Shown one piece after another: positions 15,747 to 24,589 of a stretch of 24,888 nucleotides of DNA (positions are counted from its first letter, which is position 1; each line of letters opens with the position of its first letter). Made by a program: the position numbers and the translations under genes. The stretch comes from JACZQZ01 sp046756945. GTDB taxonomy: Bacteria; Pseudomonadota; Alphaproteobacteria; Rhodospirillales; 2-02-FULL-58-16. The DNA lies in the NCBI GenBank assembly GCA_046756945.1, contig JBHHXI010000028.1, positions 1-24,888 of the forward strand. The letters are read 5' to 3'. Below the pieces are notes generated by a model, which saw only the letters and a program-made list of their open reading frames with translations, was not told the DNA's origin and ran no database searches.

Positions 15747-17543
15747 ATGGACCACGGCGACACCGCGGCCCTTTTGGGGGCCGAGCGCCGCCTGAGGAAA
15801 CACATAGGCGTCCTCGCCGGTGTCATTGCCGCAACCATCGCCACTATAATTCCCGCCATCTTCTTTCTCACGGCCTACCTGTACGAATCTGAACGTCTGG
15901 CCGGCGCCGCCCGGATCGACGCCCAGAACCTCTCGCCGCGCGTTTTTTCAAACCCCGAATTGTGGAAGTTCGAATTTCACAGGCTCGAGGCAATTCTGGC
16001 CACCGCACGTTCGGGTACGGCCGAAGAGGAGCACCGTATATCCGATCTGCGGGGACAGGTTGTCACTAGGATCGGAAATGTTCCGCCGGGGCCCGTCCTG
16101 CGGGCCGAAGCCGTCCTGAGCGATAGCCGTCAAGTGGTCGGCCGCGTCCAGGTGTCGGCCAGCCTGTGGCCGGTGTTGATCAGGACCGGCTGGGCGGCAT
16201 TGGCCTCCATCGGCCTGGCCGTTGCCACGTGGGTGGTGTTGCGGGTCCTGCCGCTGCGGATCGTCGATCGAACCCTGGCGCGCCTCGCCGAGTCCCAGGC
16301 CGAACTCGATGCGCGGATGGCGGATCTTTCCAGCACCAATGCGCGGCTCAGAACGGAAATCATCGAGCGCAGGGAAGCCCAGGCGCAACTCATTCAGGCG
16401 TCCAAGCTGGCCACGTTGGGCGAGATGGCCTCGGGCATCGCCCACGAACTCAACCAGCCCCTCACCGTCGTTGCAGTGGCGGCGGAAAACTCCCTGTTGG
16501 GCATCGAAGAAGACGAATGCGACCGAGACTTCCTGCGCGGAAAGCTGGAAACCATCGTCAGGCAGACGCGCCGCATGGGCGGAATCGTCAATCACATGCG
16601 TCAGTTCAGCCGCAAGGACAACAAGCCCCTGGAGTCGTTCGACCCGCTAGAGGCCGTTGCCGGAGCAGTCGGCTTGATCAGCGAACAGTTCCGAACGGTC
16701 GGGGTTCGATTGGAACAGGATCTTCCGGCCACCTGCCGGAATGTCTCCGGCCATCCCATGCAATTGGAACAGGTGGTGCTCAATCTGCTGACCAATGCCC
16801 GGGACGCGGTGCTCGGCGAATCCGCCGCTTCCGGGGCCGGCGCCTACGTCCCAAGGGTGCGCGTTTCCGTGGTCGACGACAACAGGCGCAGGCTGGTCGT
16901 CATTTCCGTCGCCGACAACGGCGGCGGTATTTCGGAGGAGGCGCTCGAGAGGGTTTTCGATCCGTTTTTCACCACCAAGACGGACGGCCAGGGAACCGGC
17001 CTGGGCCTCTCCATCAGTTACAGCATTGTCGATGCCATGGGCGGACGGCTCGAGGTCAAAAACACCGACGGCGGGGCCGTGTTCCGGATCATCTTGCCAG
17101 TATTGGCAGATGAGCCTGCTGCGGTGGATAGCCCGCCAAAGCGAAGGAGGGCGAGGCCCCGGCCCGGAAAGCGCGGTTCCACGATGCCGCGCATCCTTTT
17201 CGTCGATGATGAGGAGGACATTTCCGGGGAAGTGGCCGAATGGCTAAGGCGCAAGCGCTACCGCGTCACCACCGTTGGCGACGGCTGGGAGGCGCTGAAA
17301 CTTCACGAATCCCGCCCCGCCGACGTGGTCATCACCGATCTGCTCATGCCCGGGATGGGCGGCGACGAGCTGATCCGGCGGCTGCGCCGAAGCCAGCCCC
17401 ATCTTCCCATTTTTGTGATGACGGGCCACACCACGGTCGGCGAAGCCCGGAAAATCCTCGCCGCGGGGGCTTCGACCGTGCTGAAGAAGCCGGTCGATCT
17501 GCAGGATTTATCGGAACGCCTGCGGCAGATGGTAGAGCACTGA
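15747..17543 (+). CDS. Membrane hybrid sensor histidine kinase with C-terminal receiver domain
   Basis: This is an inner-membrane kinase of 598 residues. Transmembrane segments lie at about 20-45 and 147-168 and flank a periplasmic region of about 100 residues with no recognised fold. A coiled linker follows (about 172-215). The HisKA domain has the phosphorylated His233 in GIAHELNQPL. The ATPase domain has the N box at NLLTNARDAV (Asn350), DNGGG near 390 and GQGTGLGLS near 415. After a basic, proline-rich linker (464-479) comes a receiver with acidic pocket Asp487/488, phosphoacceptor Asp531 in VITDLLMPGM, and the conserved lysine in VLKKPVD. There is no DNA-binding output, so a separate phosphotransfer protein or regulator, not in the window, is expected. 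It begins directly after the binding-protein gene with no clear ribosome-binding site, implying translational coupling and a shared pathway. The ligand is unknown. Confidence 0.9.
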   Translation: MDHGDTAALLGAERRLRKHIGVLAGVIAATIATIIPAIFFLTAYLYESERLAGAARIDAQNLSPRVFSNPELWKFEFHRLEAILATARSGTAEEEHRISDLRGQVVTRIGNVPPGPVLRAEAVLSDSRQVVGRVQVSASLWPVLIRTGWAALASIGLAVATWVVLRVLPLRIVDRTLARLAESQAELDARMADLSSTNARLRTEIIERREAQAQLIQASKLATLGEMASGIAHELNQPLTVVAVAAENSLLGIEEDECDRDFLRGKLETIVRQTRRMGGIVNHMRQFSRKDNKPLESFDPLEAVAGAVGLISEQFRTVGVRLEQDLPATCRNVSGHPMQLEQVVLNLLTNARDAVLGESAASGAGAYVPRVRVSVVDDNRRRLVVISVADNGGGISEEALERVFDPFFTTKTDGQGTGLGLSISYSIVDAMGGRLEVKNTDGGAVFRIILPVLADEPAAVDSPPKRRRARPRPGKRGSTMPRILFVDDEEDISGEVAEWLRRKRYRVTTVGDGWEALKLHESRPADVVITDLLMPGMGGDELIRRLRRSQPHLPIFVMTGHTTVGEARKILAAGASTVLKKPVDLQDLSERLRQMVEH

Positions 17544-17587
17544 CGCCGCCAGGCGGAAACGGCGGCGGAAACGGTGGGGCGCCGCCG

Positions 17588-17589
<2 letters not shown>
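17544..17589. terminator. Hairpin region between the convergent kinase and gltA genes
   Basis: AACGGCGGCG at 17558-17567 pairs with CGCCGCCGTT at 17580-17589: a 10-bp stem with a 12-base loop, overlapping the gltA stop codon. A competing 7-bp stem joins CGCCGCC at 17544-17550 to GGCGGCG at 17561-17567. Both lie in the 44-base gap between the two convergent stops. Neither strand carries a long U run, so efficient intrinsic termination is uncertain, but position and stem strength suggest a two-way terminator. Confidence 0.5.
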
Positions 17590-18919
<1,330 letters not shown>

Positions 18920-18973
18920 AAGCATCTCCCCTCGGGACCTGGGCGGTTGGAGCGGATGTCACTTCCTTCGCTT

Positions 18974-18999
18974 GGCGGGCGCGGGAGCGGGGGCCCGCC
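18974..18999 (-). terminator. GC hairpin between gltX and gltA
   Basis: GGCGGGC at 18974-18980 and GCCCGCC at 18993-18999 form a perfect 7-bp stem with a 12-base loop, just downstream of the gltX stop and upstream of gltA. A smaller TTAAC-GA-GTTAA dyad at 19003-19014 covers the gltX stop itself. There is no U run after the stem, so read-through into gltA is plausible. I saw no strong promoter for gltA in the remaining bases. Confidence 0.4.
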
Positions 19000-19010
19000 T
19001 GTTTAACGAG

Positions 19011-20417
19011 TTAAGGGCTCTCCAGGACGTCATCAAGGCGGCCCAGGGTTTCATCCTTGCCGAGGACCACCATGACGTCGAAGATTCCGGGCGACACCGT
19101 GGCGCCGCTCAGCGCGGCTCGCAACGGTTGGGCGATCTTTCCCAGCGCGATCTGTTCCTCTTCTGCCAGGCCGCGGGTGGCGGCCTCGACGGCCTCGGCG
19201 TTCCACCGACCGATCGCGGCCAGGCTCCGGCGCAGGCGGCCGAGGCGCCCGCGCGCTTCCCCGTCCAGCACCCGGGCCGCCTTTTCGGTTAGCGGTTGAG
19301 GTCGCTTCCTGGCATAAAACATCGCATTTTCAGTCAGTTCCGTGACTGTTTTCGCGCGTTCTTTCAAGCCGGGCATGCCTTTTTTTATCCGACTCGGCGC
19401 ATCCTCCGCAAGCTTTCCGTCAAGCATCTCGGCAAGCCCGGGGAGGACCAGCCTGGTCAGTCTTTCGTCGTCGGCCCGGCGCAGGTAATGGCCGTTGAGA
19501 TTGCTCAGCCTGGCGAGATCGAAACGCGCCGGCGCGCGGCCGACGCCGTCCAGGCCGAACCACCGGACCGCCTGCTCGGTGCCGATGATTTCGTCATCCC
19601 CGTGGCTCCAGCCCAGGCGCAGGAGATAGTTGCGCAGCGCCTCGGGAAGATAGCCCATTTCCCGGTACGCTTCCACCGCCAGGGCCCCGTGCCGTTTCGA
19701 CAGCTTGGCCCCGTCGGGCCCGTGAATTAAGGGGATGTGGGCGAAGGCCGGCGGCTCCCAGCCCAGGGCGTGGTAAAGCTGTGTCTGGCGGAAGGCGTTG
19801 GTCAGATGGTCGTCGCCGCGAATCACGTGGGTGATTCCCATGTCGTGGTCGTCCACCACCACCGCCAGCATGTAGGTGGCGGTGCCGTCGGCGCGCAGCA
19901 GCACCATGTCGTCCAGTTGGTCGCTGGACACCCTGACCTCGCCCTGGACCTGGTCATGGATCACGGTTTCCCCTTCCCGGGGCGCCTTGAAGCGGATGAC
20001 CGGATCGACGCCGCCCGGCGCCTCCGCCGGGTCGCGGTCGCGCCATCGTCCGTCGTACAGCATGGACCGGCCGGATTTTTTCGCGTCCTCGCGCATTTCG
20101 GCCAGCTCTTCGGGGGTGCAGTAACAACGGTAGGCCCTGTCGTCGGCCAGGAGCCGTTCGGCCGCCTCGCTGTGATGGGCGGCGCGCAAGAACTGGGACA
20201 CTACGTCGCCGTCCCAGTCCAGGCCCAGCCACCTGAGGCCGGTGATGATGGCGTCCACGGATTCGTCCGTGGACCGCGCCCGGTCGGTGTCCTCGATGCG
20301 CAGGCGAAAGCGGCCGCCGTGATGCCGGGCGTAAAGCCAGTTGAACAACGCCGTGCGGGCTCCGCCGATGTGAAGGAAGCCCGTGGGCGAAGGGGCAAAG
20401 CGGGTGACGACCGTCAT
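19011..20417 (-). CDS. gltX: Glutamate--tRNA ligase
   Basis: GltX is a class I aminoacyl-tRNA synthetase that charges tRNA-Glu (and in some alphaproteobacteria tRNA-Gln or tRNA-Asn-like partners through non-discriminating forms). The 468-residue length is usual. The N-terminal RFAPSPTGFLHIGGARTA contains the HIGH-type motif (HIGG at 16-19), and KLSKRHG at 238-244 is the KMSKS motif. RIEDTDRARS near 40-49 and VIRGDDHLTN near 198-207 are family blocks. The frame is open 18 codons further upstream, but the conserved N-terminus fits ATG at 20417. No clear ribosome-binding site precedes it. The insertion region has CYC but lacks the later cysteine of zinc-binding bacterial GluRS. Discrimination between Glu and Gln tRNAs cannot be judged here. 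Confidence 0.97.
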   Translation of the reverse strand: MTVVTRFAPSPTGFLHIGGARTALFNWLYARHHGGRFRLRIEDTDRARSTDESVDAIITGLRWLGLDWDGDVVSQFLRAAHHSEAAERLLADDRAYRCYCTPEELAEMREDAKKSGRSMLYDGRWRDRDPAEAPGGVDPVIRFKAPREGETVIHDQVQGEVRVSSDQLDDMVLLRADGTATYMLAVVVDDHDMGITHVIRGDDHLTNAFRQTQLYHALGWEPPAFAHIPLIHGPDGAKLSKRHGALAVEAYREMGYLPEALRNYLLRLGWSHGDDEIIGTEQAVRWFGLDGVGRAPARFDLARLSNLNGHYLRRADDERLTRLVLPGLAEMLDGKLAEDAPSRIKKGMPGLKERAKTVTELTENAMFYARKRPQPLTEKAARVLDGEARGRLGRLRRSLAAIGRWNAEAVEAATRGLAEEEQIALGKIAQPLRAALSGATVSPGIFDVMVVLGKDETLGRLDDVLESP

Positions 20418-20494
20418 GGTGCGATCTGTGGTAGTCTGTCTTCGCGGAATGGCGGCTGAGGTGTACCACATTCCAATCGTACTGGCACCAAGAG

Positions 20495-20531
20495 CATGCA
20501 GCCTTGATCCGGATCATGCAGCCGTGATCCG
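20495..20531. promoter_or_regulatory. TGATCC direct-repeat and palindrome array, probable operator
   Basis: Two 17-base copies of CATGCAGCC-N-TGATCCG lie at 20495-20511 and 20515-20531, differing only at one base, with a period of 20 bases. They create TGATCCGGATCA at 20505-20516, a perfect 12-base palindrome, and CGGATCA-N8-TGATCCG at 20510-20531, a perfect 7-bp inverted repeat. Three TGATCC-type half-sites are thus spaced along one region of the gap between divergent gltX and the SDR gene. The geometry is that of a transcription-factor operator; the factor is unknown. Confidence 0.55.
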
Positions 20532-20601
20532 TGCGGTGCCGGGATTGGGGGCAGGCGGTTCATTGGCGCGCCGGGCAGGACGATAGGGGGGACTTGAAAA
20601 A

Positions 20602-21345
20602 ATGGCGAAAACCGTACTCGTAACCGGCGCCAGCCGGGGCATCGGCGCCTCGGTCGCGACGCTGGCCGGCCAGGCGGGATATACCGTCTGTGTCAATTAC
20701 CGCGAACGCGCCGACAAGGCCGAAGAGGTGGTGGCGCGAATCGAGGCCGCGGGCGGCCGCGCCGCGGCTTTCCAGGCCGATGTCTCGGTCGAGAAGGACG
20801 TGGTGCGGATGTTCGAAGAGGTCGACGCCAAGGTCGGCCCGGTGAGCGCCCTGGTCAACAACGCCGGCGTCATGATCGCGCACAAGGTCGTCGACATGGA
20901 CGCGGACATGCTCAACCGGTTGTGGGCGATCAACGTCACCGGTTGTTTCCTGTGCGCCCGGGAGGCCATACGCCGGATGTCGAAAAGCCGCAACGGGTCC
21001 GGCGGCGCGATCGTCAATATATCGTCCATCGCCGGCAAAAAGGGCGGCCGCGGCGAGCGCGTCCATTACGCGGCCAGCAAGGGCGCCGTCAACACGATGA
21101 CCCTTGGCCTTGCCGCCGAGGTGGCGGGGGAAGGCATTCGCGTCAACGCCGTGCTGCCGGGCCTCGTCGACACCGACCTTCACGAGCCCTACGGCGGCAA
21201 GGAGCGCATCGACAGGATCGGACCGACGATCCCGCTCGGCCGCGCCGGCGTGCCCGACGACGTCGGCGCGGCGGTCGTCTGGCTGTTGTCCGACGAAGCG
21301 TCCTTCATCACCGGCGCGCTTCTGGAAATAGGCGGCGGGTCTTAA
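20602..21345 (+). CDS. SDR-family NAD(P)-dependent oxidoreductase
   Basis: This is a classical short-chain dehydrogenase/reductase of 247 residues. The cofactor loop TGASRGIG is at 8-15 and NNAG at 86-89. The catalytic set is Asn111, Ser141/142 (in NISSIAG), Tyr156 and Lys160 (YAASK). RVNAVLPGLVDTD follows the active site, and the C-terminus ends in the usual GALLEIGGGS form. The NYR segment after the second strand is compatible with NADPH preference. It resembles FabG-like and YgfF-like reductases, but the substrate cannot be read from the sequence, and it is not in a fatty-acid gene context, so I give no symbol. The start ATG at 20602 has AGGGGGG about 10 bases upstream. It is divergent from gltX across the TGATCC array and may be the regulated gene. 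Confidence 0.93.
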   Translation: MAKTVLVTGASRGIGASVATLAGQAGYTVCVNYRERADKAEEVVARIEAAGGRAAAFQADVSVEKDVVRMFEEVDAKVGPVSALVNNAGVMIAHKVVDMDADMLNRLWAINVTGCFLCAREAIRRMSKSRNGSGGAIVNISSIAGKKGGRGERVHYAASKGAVNTMTLGLAAEVAGEGIRVNAVLPGLVDTDLHEPYGGKERIDRIGPTIPLGRAGVPDDVGAAVVWLLSDEASFITGALLEIGGGS

Positions 21346-21391
21346 AGGGTCGGGCCGCCGGAACGCCCGCCGGGACAGGTTTCGCGCCGCC

Positions 21392-23551
21392 ATGACACCA
21401 TCGCCGCCCCGCATACCGCCAAGGTCGCGCGTGTCCGCGAAGGCCGCCCTTGGCGCCGCGATGGGCCGCCTGGAAGGGGCGCTGGCCGGGGAACGGGAGC
21501 GTTGGGCGCTGTGGCTGCCGGTCTGCCTGGGCCTTGGCGTCGCGCTGTACTTCGCCCTGGCGGTGGAGCCGCCGTTGTGGCTGGGCGCGGCGGGCGTGGC
21601 CGCCGCCGCGGTGCTCGGCGTGGCCGGGCGGCGGCGGCCGGTGCTGCTGGTCGCCGCCCTCGGCCTCGGCGTCCTCGGCGGCGGCTTCGCCGTCGTCCAG
21701 TGGCGGGCGGCGGCGGTGGCGGCGCCGATGCTGGACAAACGCCTCGGCCCGACCAGCGTCAGCGGGCGCGTCGTCCGCGTCGAGACGTTTCCAGAAAGCG
21801 TCCGCGTCACCCTGGAGCGCCCGCGCATCGGCGGACTGGCCGCCGACCGCACGCCGGAAAAGGTGCGCCTGCGCCTGCGCGGGCGGCAGCCGGCGCTGAA
21901 CCCGGGTGACTGGATCCGCCTGCGCGGCGTCATCGCGCCGCCGCCGGCGCCGGCCGCGCCCGGCGCCTTCGATTTTCAGCGCCAGTCCTATTTCCGCGGC
22001 CTCGGCGGCGTCGGATTCGCCTACGGCGCCGCCACCGTGCTGGCACGGGGCGGCGACGAGGGCCTGGACGCCTTGTGGCTGGGCCTGGCCCGGGTGCGCC
22101 AACAGATCGCCGAGCGCGTTCTCTCCAGCCTGGAAGGGCCGGCGGGGGCGGTCGCGGCGGCATTGATGACCGGCGAGCGGAGCGCCATCCCGCCCGCCGT
22201 CATGGCCGCCGTGCGCGATTCGGGATTGGCCCACCTGCTGGCCATTTCCGGCCTGCACATCGGGCTGGTGGCGGGGATTCTGTTCTTCGGCCTGCGCGGG
22301 GCGCTGGCCCTGGTGCCGCCGCTGGCGCTTCGCTATCCGATCAAGAAATGGGCCGCCGCGGCCGCCATCCCGGGGGCGTTCGCCTATGCCCTGGTGGCGG
22401 GGGCGACGGTGCCCAGCCAGCGGGCCTTCCTGATGATCGGCCTGGTGCTGTTGGCCGTGCTCCTGGATCGCCGGGGACTTTCCATGCGCACGGTGGCGTG
22501 GGCCGCCGTCATCATCCTGCTCCTGCACCCGGAAAGCCTGCTCGGGGCCAGCTTCCAGTTGTCGTTCGCCGCCGTCACCGCGCTCATCGCGGGCTACGAA
22601 GTGGTGCGCCGGCGCCGTCGTCTCGGCGGGCACGGGCCGCCCGTGTGGTGGCGGCGCATACTGTTCTATGTGGGCGGGGTGGCGCTGACGACGCTCATCG
22701 CCGGCGCGGTGACGGCGCCGTTCGCGGTCTATCACTTCAACCGGTTCGCGGCCTATGGCCTGGCCGCCAACCTGGTCGCGGTGCCGGTGACGGCGTTGTG
22801 GATCATGCCGTGGGCGGTGGTCGCCTTCCTGCTCCTGCCCCTGGGGCTGGAGAGCGTGGCGCTCATGCCGCTCGGCTGGGGCGTCGACGTCATGATCCGC
22901 ACCGCCGAAACCGTCGCCGCGTGGCCGGGCGCGGTGACCATCGTCCCCGCCATGCCCATGTGGGGCCTGGCGTGCGTCGTCTTCGGCGGGCTGTGGCTGT
23001 TCCTGTGGCGCCGCCCGTGGCGGCTGTGGGGCGCGGTGGGCGTCGCCGCCGGCCTGGCAAGCGTGCTTCTCGTCCGGCCGCCCGACGTGCTTGTCGATGG
23101 CGCCGGCAAACTGCTGGCGGTGCGCGCGGCGGCGGGAGAGCTTTCGCTGTCCTCGCTGAGGACGGCCCGGTTCAGCCGCGAGACCTGGCTGCGCCGGGTG
23201 GGACAGGAAACGGCGGCGGCGTGGCCGCGGCAAGGATCCGACGCCCGTCTCGCCATGTCCTGCGACGCGCTCGGGTGCATTTACCGGGCCAGGGGCCAGG
23301 TGGTGGCCCTGGTGCGGCGGCCGGACGCATTGTTCGAGGACTGCGCGATGGCCGATGTCGTCGTCAGCGTGGTGCCGGTGCGCCGCCGCTGCCCGTCGCC
23401 CCACACCGTCATCGACCGCTTCGATCTGTGGCGCAAGGGGGGCCATGCCCTGTGGCTGGAAAAGGACGGCGCGAGGGTGGAAACGGTGAAAGGGGGCCGG
23501 GGCAACCGCCCCTGGGTGGTGCGGCCCAGGCCATGGAAAAGCGCGCCCTGA
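21392..23551 (+). CDS. comEC: ComEC/Rec2-family competence membrane protein
   Basis: ComEC is the inner-membrane channel proposed to move single-stranded DNA into the cytoplasm during natural transformation. The 719-residue protein has N-terminal membrane segments (about 40-105), then a soluble OB-like region (about 120-215) with LNPGDWIRLRG. The competence domain follows, with HLLAISGLHIGLVAG at 281-295 and several further membrane helices to about 555. The C-terminal 157 residues occupy the place of the metallo-beta-lactamase domain of other ComEC proteins, but the HxHxDH metal motif is missing. Instead they hold four cysteines at 624, 629, 651 and 667. The gene lies between the SDR gene and convergent lexA; lexA-comEC neighbourhood is common in this bacterial group. 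Whether the host is transformable is not shown. No strong ribosome-binding site was seen at the chosen ATG. Confidence 0.93.
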   Translation: MTPSPPRIPPRSRVSAKAALGAAMGRLEGALAGERERWALWLPVCLGLGVALYFALAVEPPLWLGAAGVAAAAVLGVAGRRRPVLLVAALGLGVLGGGFAVVQWRAAAVAAPMLDKRLGPTSVSGRVVRVETFPESVRVTLERPRIGGLAADRTPEKVRLRLRGRQPALNPGDWIRLRGVIAPPPAPAAPGAFDFQRQSYFRGLGGVGFAYGAATVLARGGDEGLDALWLGLARVRQQIAERVLSSLEGPAGAVAAALMTGERSAIPPAVMAAVRDSGLAHLLAISGLHIGLVAGILFFGLRGALALVPPLALRYPIKKWAAAAAIPGAFAYALVAGATVPSQRAFLMIGLVLLAVLLDRRGLSMRTVAWAAVIILLLHPESLLGASFQLSFAAVTALIAGYEVVRRRRRLGGHGPPVWWRRILFYVGGVALTTLIAGAVTAPFAVYHFNRFAAYGLAANLVAVPVTALWIMPWAVVAFLLLPLGLESVALMPLGWGVDVMIRTAETVAAWPGAVTIVPAMPMWGLACVVFGGLWLFLWRRPWRLWGAVGVAAGLASVLLVRPPDVLVDGAGKLLAVRAAAGELSLSSLRTARFSRETWLRRVGQETAAAWPRQGSDARLAMSCDALGCIYRARGQVVALVRRPDALFEDCAMADVVVSVVPVRRRCPSPHTVIDRFDLWRKGGHALWLEKDGARVETVKGGRGNRPWVVRPRPWKSAP

Positions 23552-23620
23552 CTACCGGCGCCTGCGCCGTGGTCGGCGACCGTGCCGGCCGGTGGGGCCC
23601 GGTCGTCCTGAATTCCGGGA

Positions 23621-24328
23621 TCAGTACCTGCGGATCAGCCCGACGAGACGACCTTGCAGCTTGACCCGGTCGGGGCCGAAGATGCGTGTCTCGAAGGTCT
23701 TGTTGGCGGGCTCGAGGGCGACGGAATGGCCCTTGCGGCGCAGGCGCTTGAGGGTGACCTCGGTATTGTCCACCAGGGCGACGACGATGGAGCCGTTGTC
23801 GGCCGTGTCGCAGCGCTGGATGACCACCGTGTCGCCGTCGTGGATGCCGGCGTCGATCATGGATTCGCCGTCGACCTCGAGGGCGTAGTGCTCTCCCGCC
23901 CCCAACATGCTCGCCGGCACGTCGACGGTAACCGAATGGTCGCGCAGGGCCTCCACCGGCGTGCCCGCCGCGATGCGTCCGTAAAGGGGCAGCTGCACGG
24001 CCTCGCTGTCGGTCGGCACCGAGGCGCCGGGCAGCTTGAAGTCCCCCTGGATGACGTTGGGAGAGAAGCCGTCGGCCGCCGCGGCGTGGGCCGGCCGTGC
24101 CGGCGGCTCCATGTTCTCGGGCAGGCGCAGCACCTCGAGGGCGCGGGCGCGGTGGGGCAGGCGGCGGATGAAGCCCCGTTCCTCGAGCCCGGTGATGAGG
24201 CGGTGGATACCCGATTTGGAGCGCAGGCCGAGGGCGTCCTTCATCTCGTCGAACGACGGTGACACCCCCGATTCCGTCAGGCGCTGGTTGATGAATACAA
24301 GAAGCTCGTACTGTTTCCTGGTCAGCAT
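23621..24328 (-). CDS. lexA: LexA repressor, SOS regulator and self-cleaving protease
   Basis: LexA represses DNA-damage genes and cleaves itself when RecA filaments form. The 235-residue product has the N-terminal winged helix starting LTRKQYELLVFI, with recognition region LRSKSGIHRLITGLEERG at 35-52 of the alphaproteobacterial type. It then has a linker and a C-terminal S24 peptidase domain. The cleavage site is Ala121-Gly122 in GRIAAGTPVEA. The catalytic dyad is Ser156 (VDGESMIDAG) and Lys194 (EVTLKRL). The frame is open to about 24496, but the conserved N-terminus places the start at ATG 24328, with GGGGGAG three bases away. The upstream region has a strong promoter and two SOS boxes, consistent with autoregulation. 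It converges with comEC and follows moeA on the same strand. Confidence 0.97.
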   Translation of the reverse strand: MLTRKQYELLVFINQRLTESGVSPSFDEMKDALGLRSKSGIHRLITGLEERGFIRRLPHRARALEVLRLPENMEPPARPAHAAAADGFSPNVIQGDFKLPGASVPTDSEAVQLPLYGRIAAGTPVEALRDHSVTVDVPASMLGAGEHYALEVDGESMIDAGIHDGDTVVIQRCDTADNGSIVVALVDNTEVTLKRLRRKGHSVALEPANKTFETRIFGPDRVKLQGRLVGLIRRY

Positions 24329-24452
24329 GTGCTCCCCCGTCATTTGCCGCCCGGCGCCGCCGCCGGGATGGCGGGAAACCGCCCGATCCGGGCTTGGCGC
24401 CGATGCTGTTACAGCCCTTGTGCCCGGAACTTCCGGCCCCCCACAAGATATA

Positions 24453-24467
24453 GAACAAAAGACAAAC
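24453..24467. promoter_or_regulatory. Second, imperfect LexA (SOS) box
   Basis: GAAC-N7-AAAC at 24453-24467 (GTTT-N7-GTTC on the - strand) differs by one base from the alphaproteobacterial SOS box GAAC-N7-GAAC. It lies 10 bases downstream of the perfect box at lexA, around the predicted transcription start. A TATATC -10-like hexamer (24447-24452, - strand) lies immediately next to it. Confidence 0.5.
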
Positions 24468-24477
24468 GTTTCCACAT

Positions 24478-24506
24478 GTTCTAGTTTGGTTCTCATTCCC
24501 AGTCAA
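24478..24506 (-). promoter_or_regulatory. lexA promoter with overlapping perfect SOS box
   Basis: On the - strand, TTGACT (24501-24506) and TAGAAC (24478-24483) are separated by 17 bases, a good sigma-70 type -35/-10 pair. GAAC-N7-GAAC, equal to GTTC-N7-GTTC on the + strand, at 24478-24492 is a perfect alphaproteobacterial LexA box that covers the -10 element. Bound LexA would block RNA polymerase. The leader to the lexA ATG would be about 140 bases. Confidence 0.75.
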
Positions 24507-24589
24507 GCACTCTTTTTGCCCGTTTCGCCGCGCGCCACCGGTCGCGGGCGTCACCGGTCATAACGGCCCGGTCGTCGCAGGTTTCCCGA

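Noticed and set aside
21308..23446. A 712-residue open frame on the - strand opposite comEC
   Set aside because: It is low-complexity, rich in Arg, Gln, His and Gly, with no domain motif; it is the mirror of codon bias in the clearly real comEC gene.
24329..24496. A 56-residue N-terminal extension of LexA
   Set aside because: It would cover the promoter leader and SOS box region, and the conserved LexA N-terminus starts at the internal Met at 24328.
24536..24559. CACCGGTC repeated twice between moeA and lexA, considered as a moeA terminator
   Set aside because: The ACCGGT cores can pair, but the stem is 6 bp and no U run follows in the moeA direction; in this GC-rich sequence it is not convincing.
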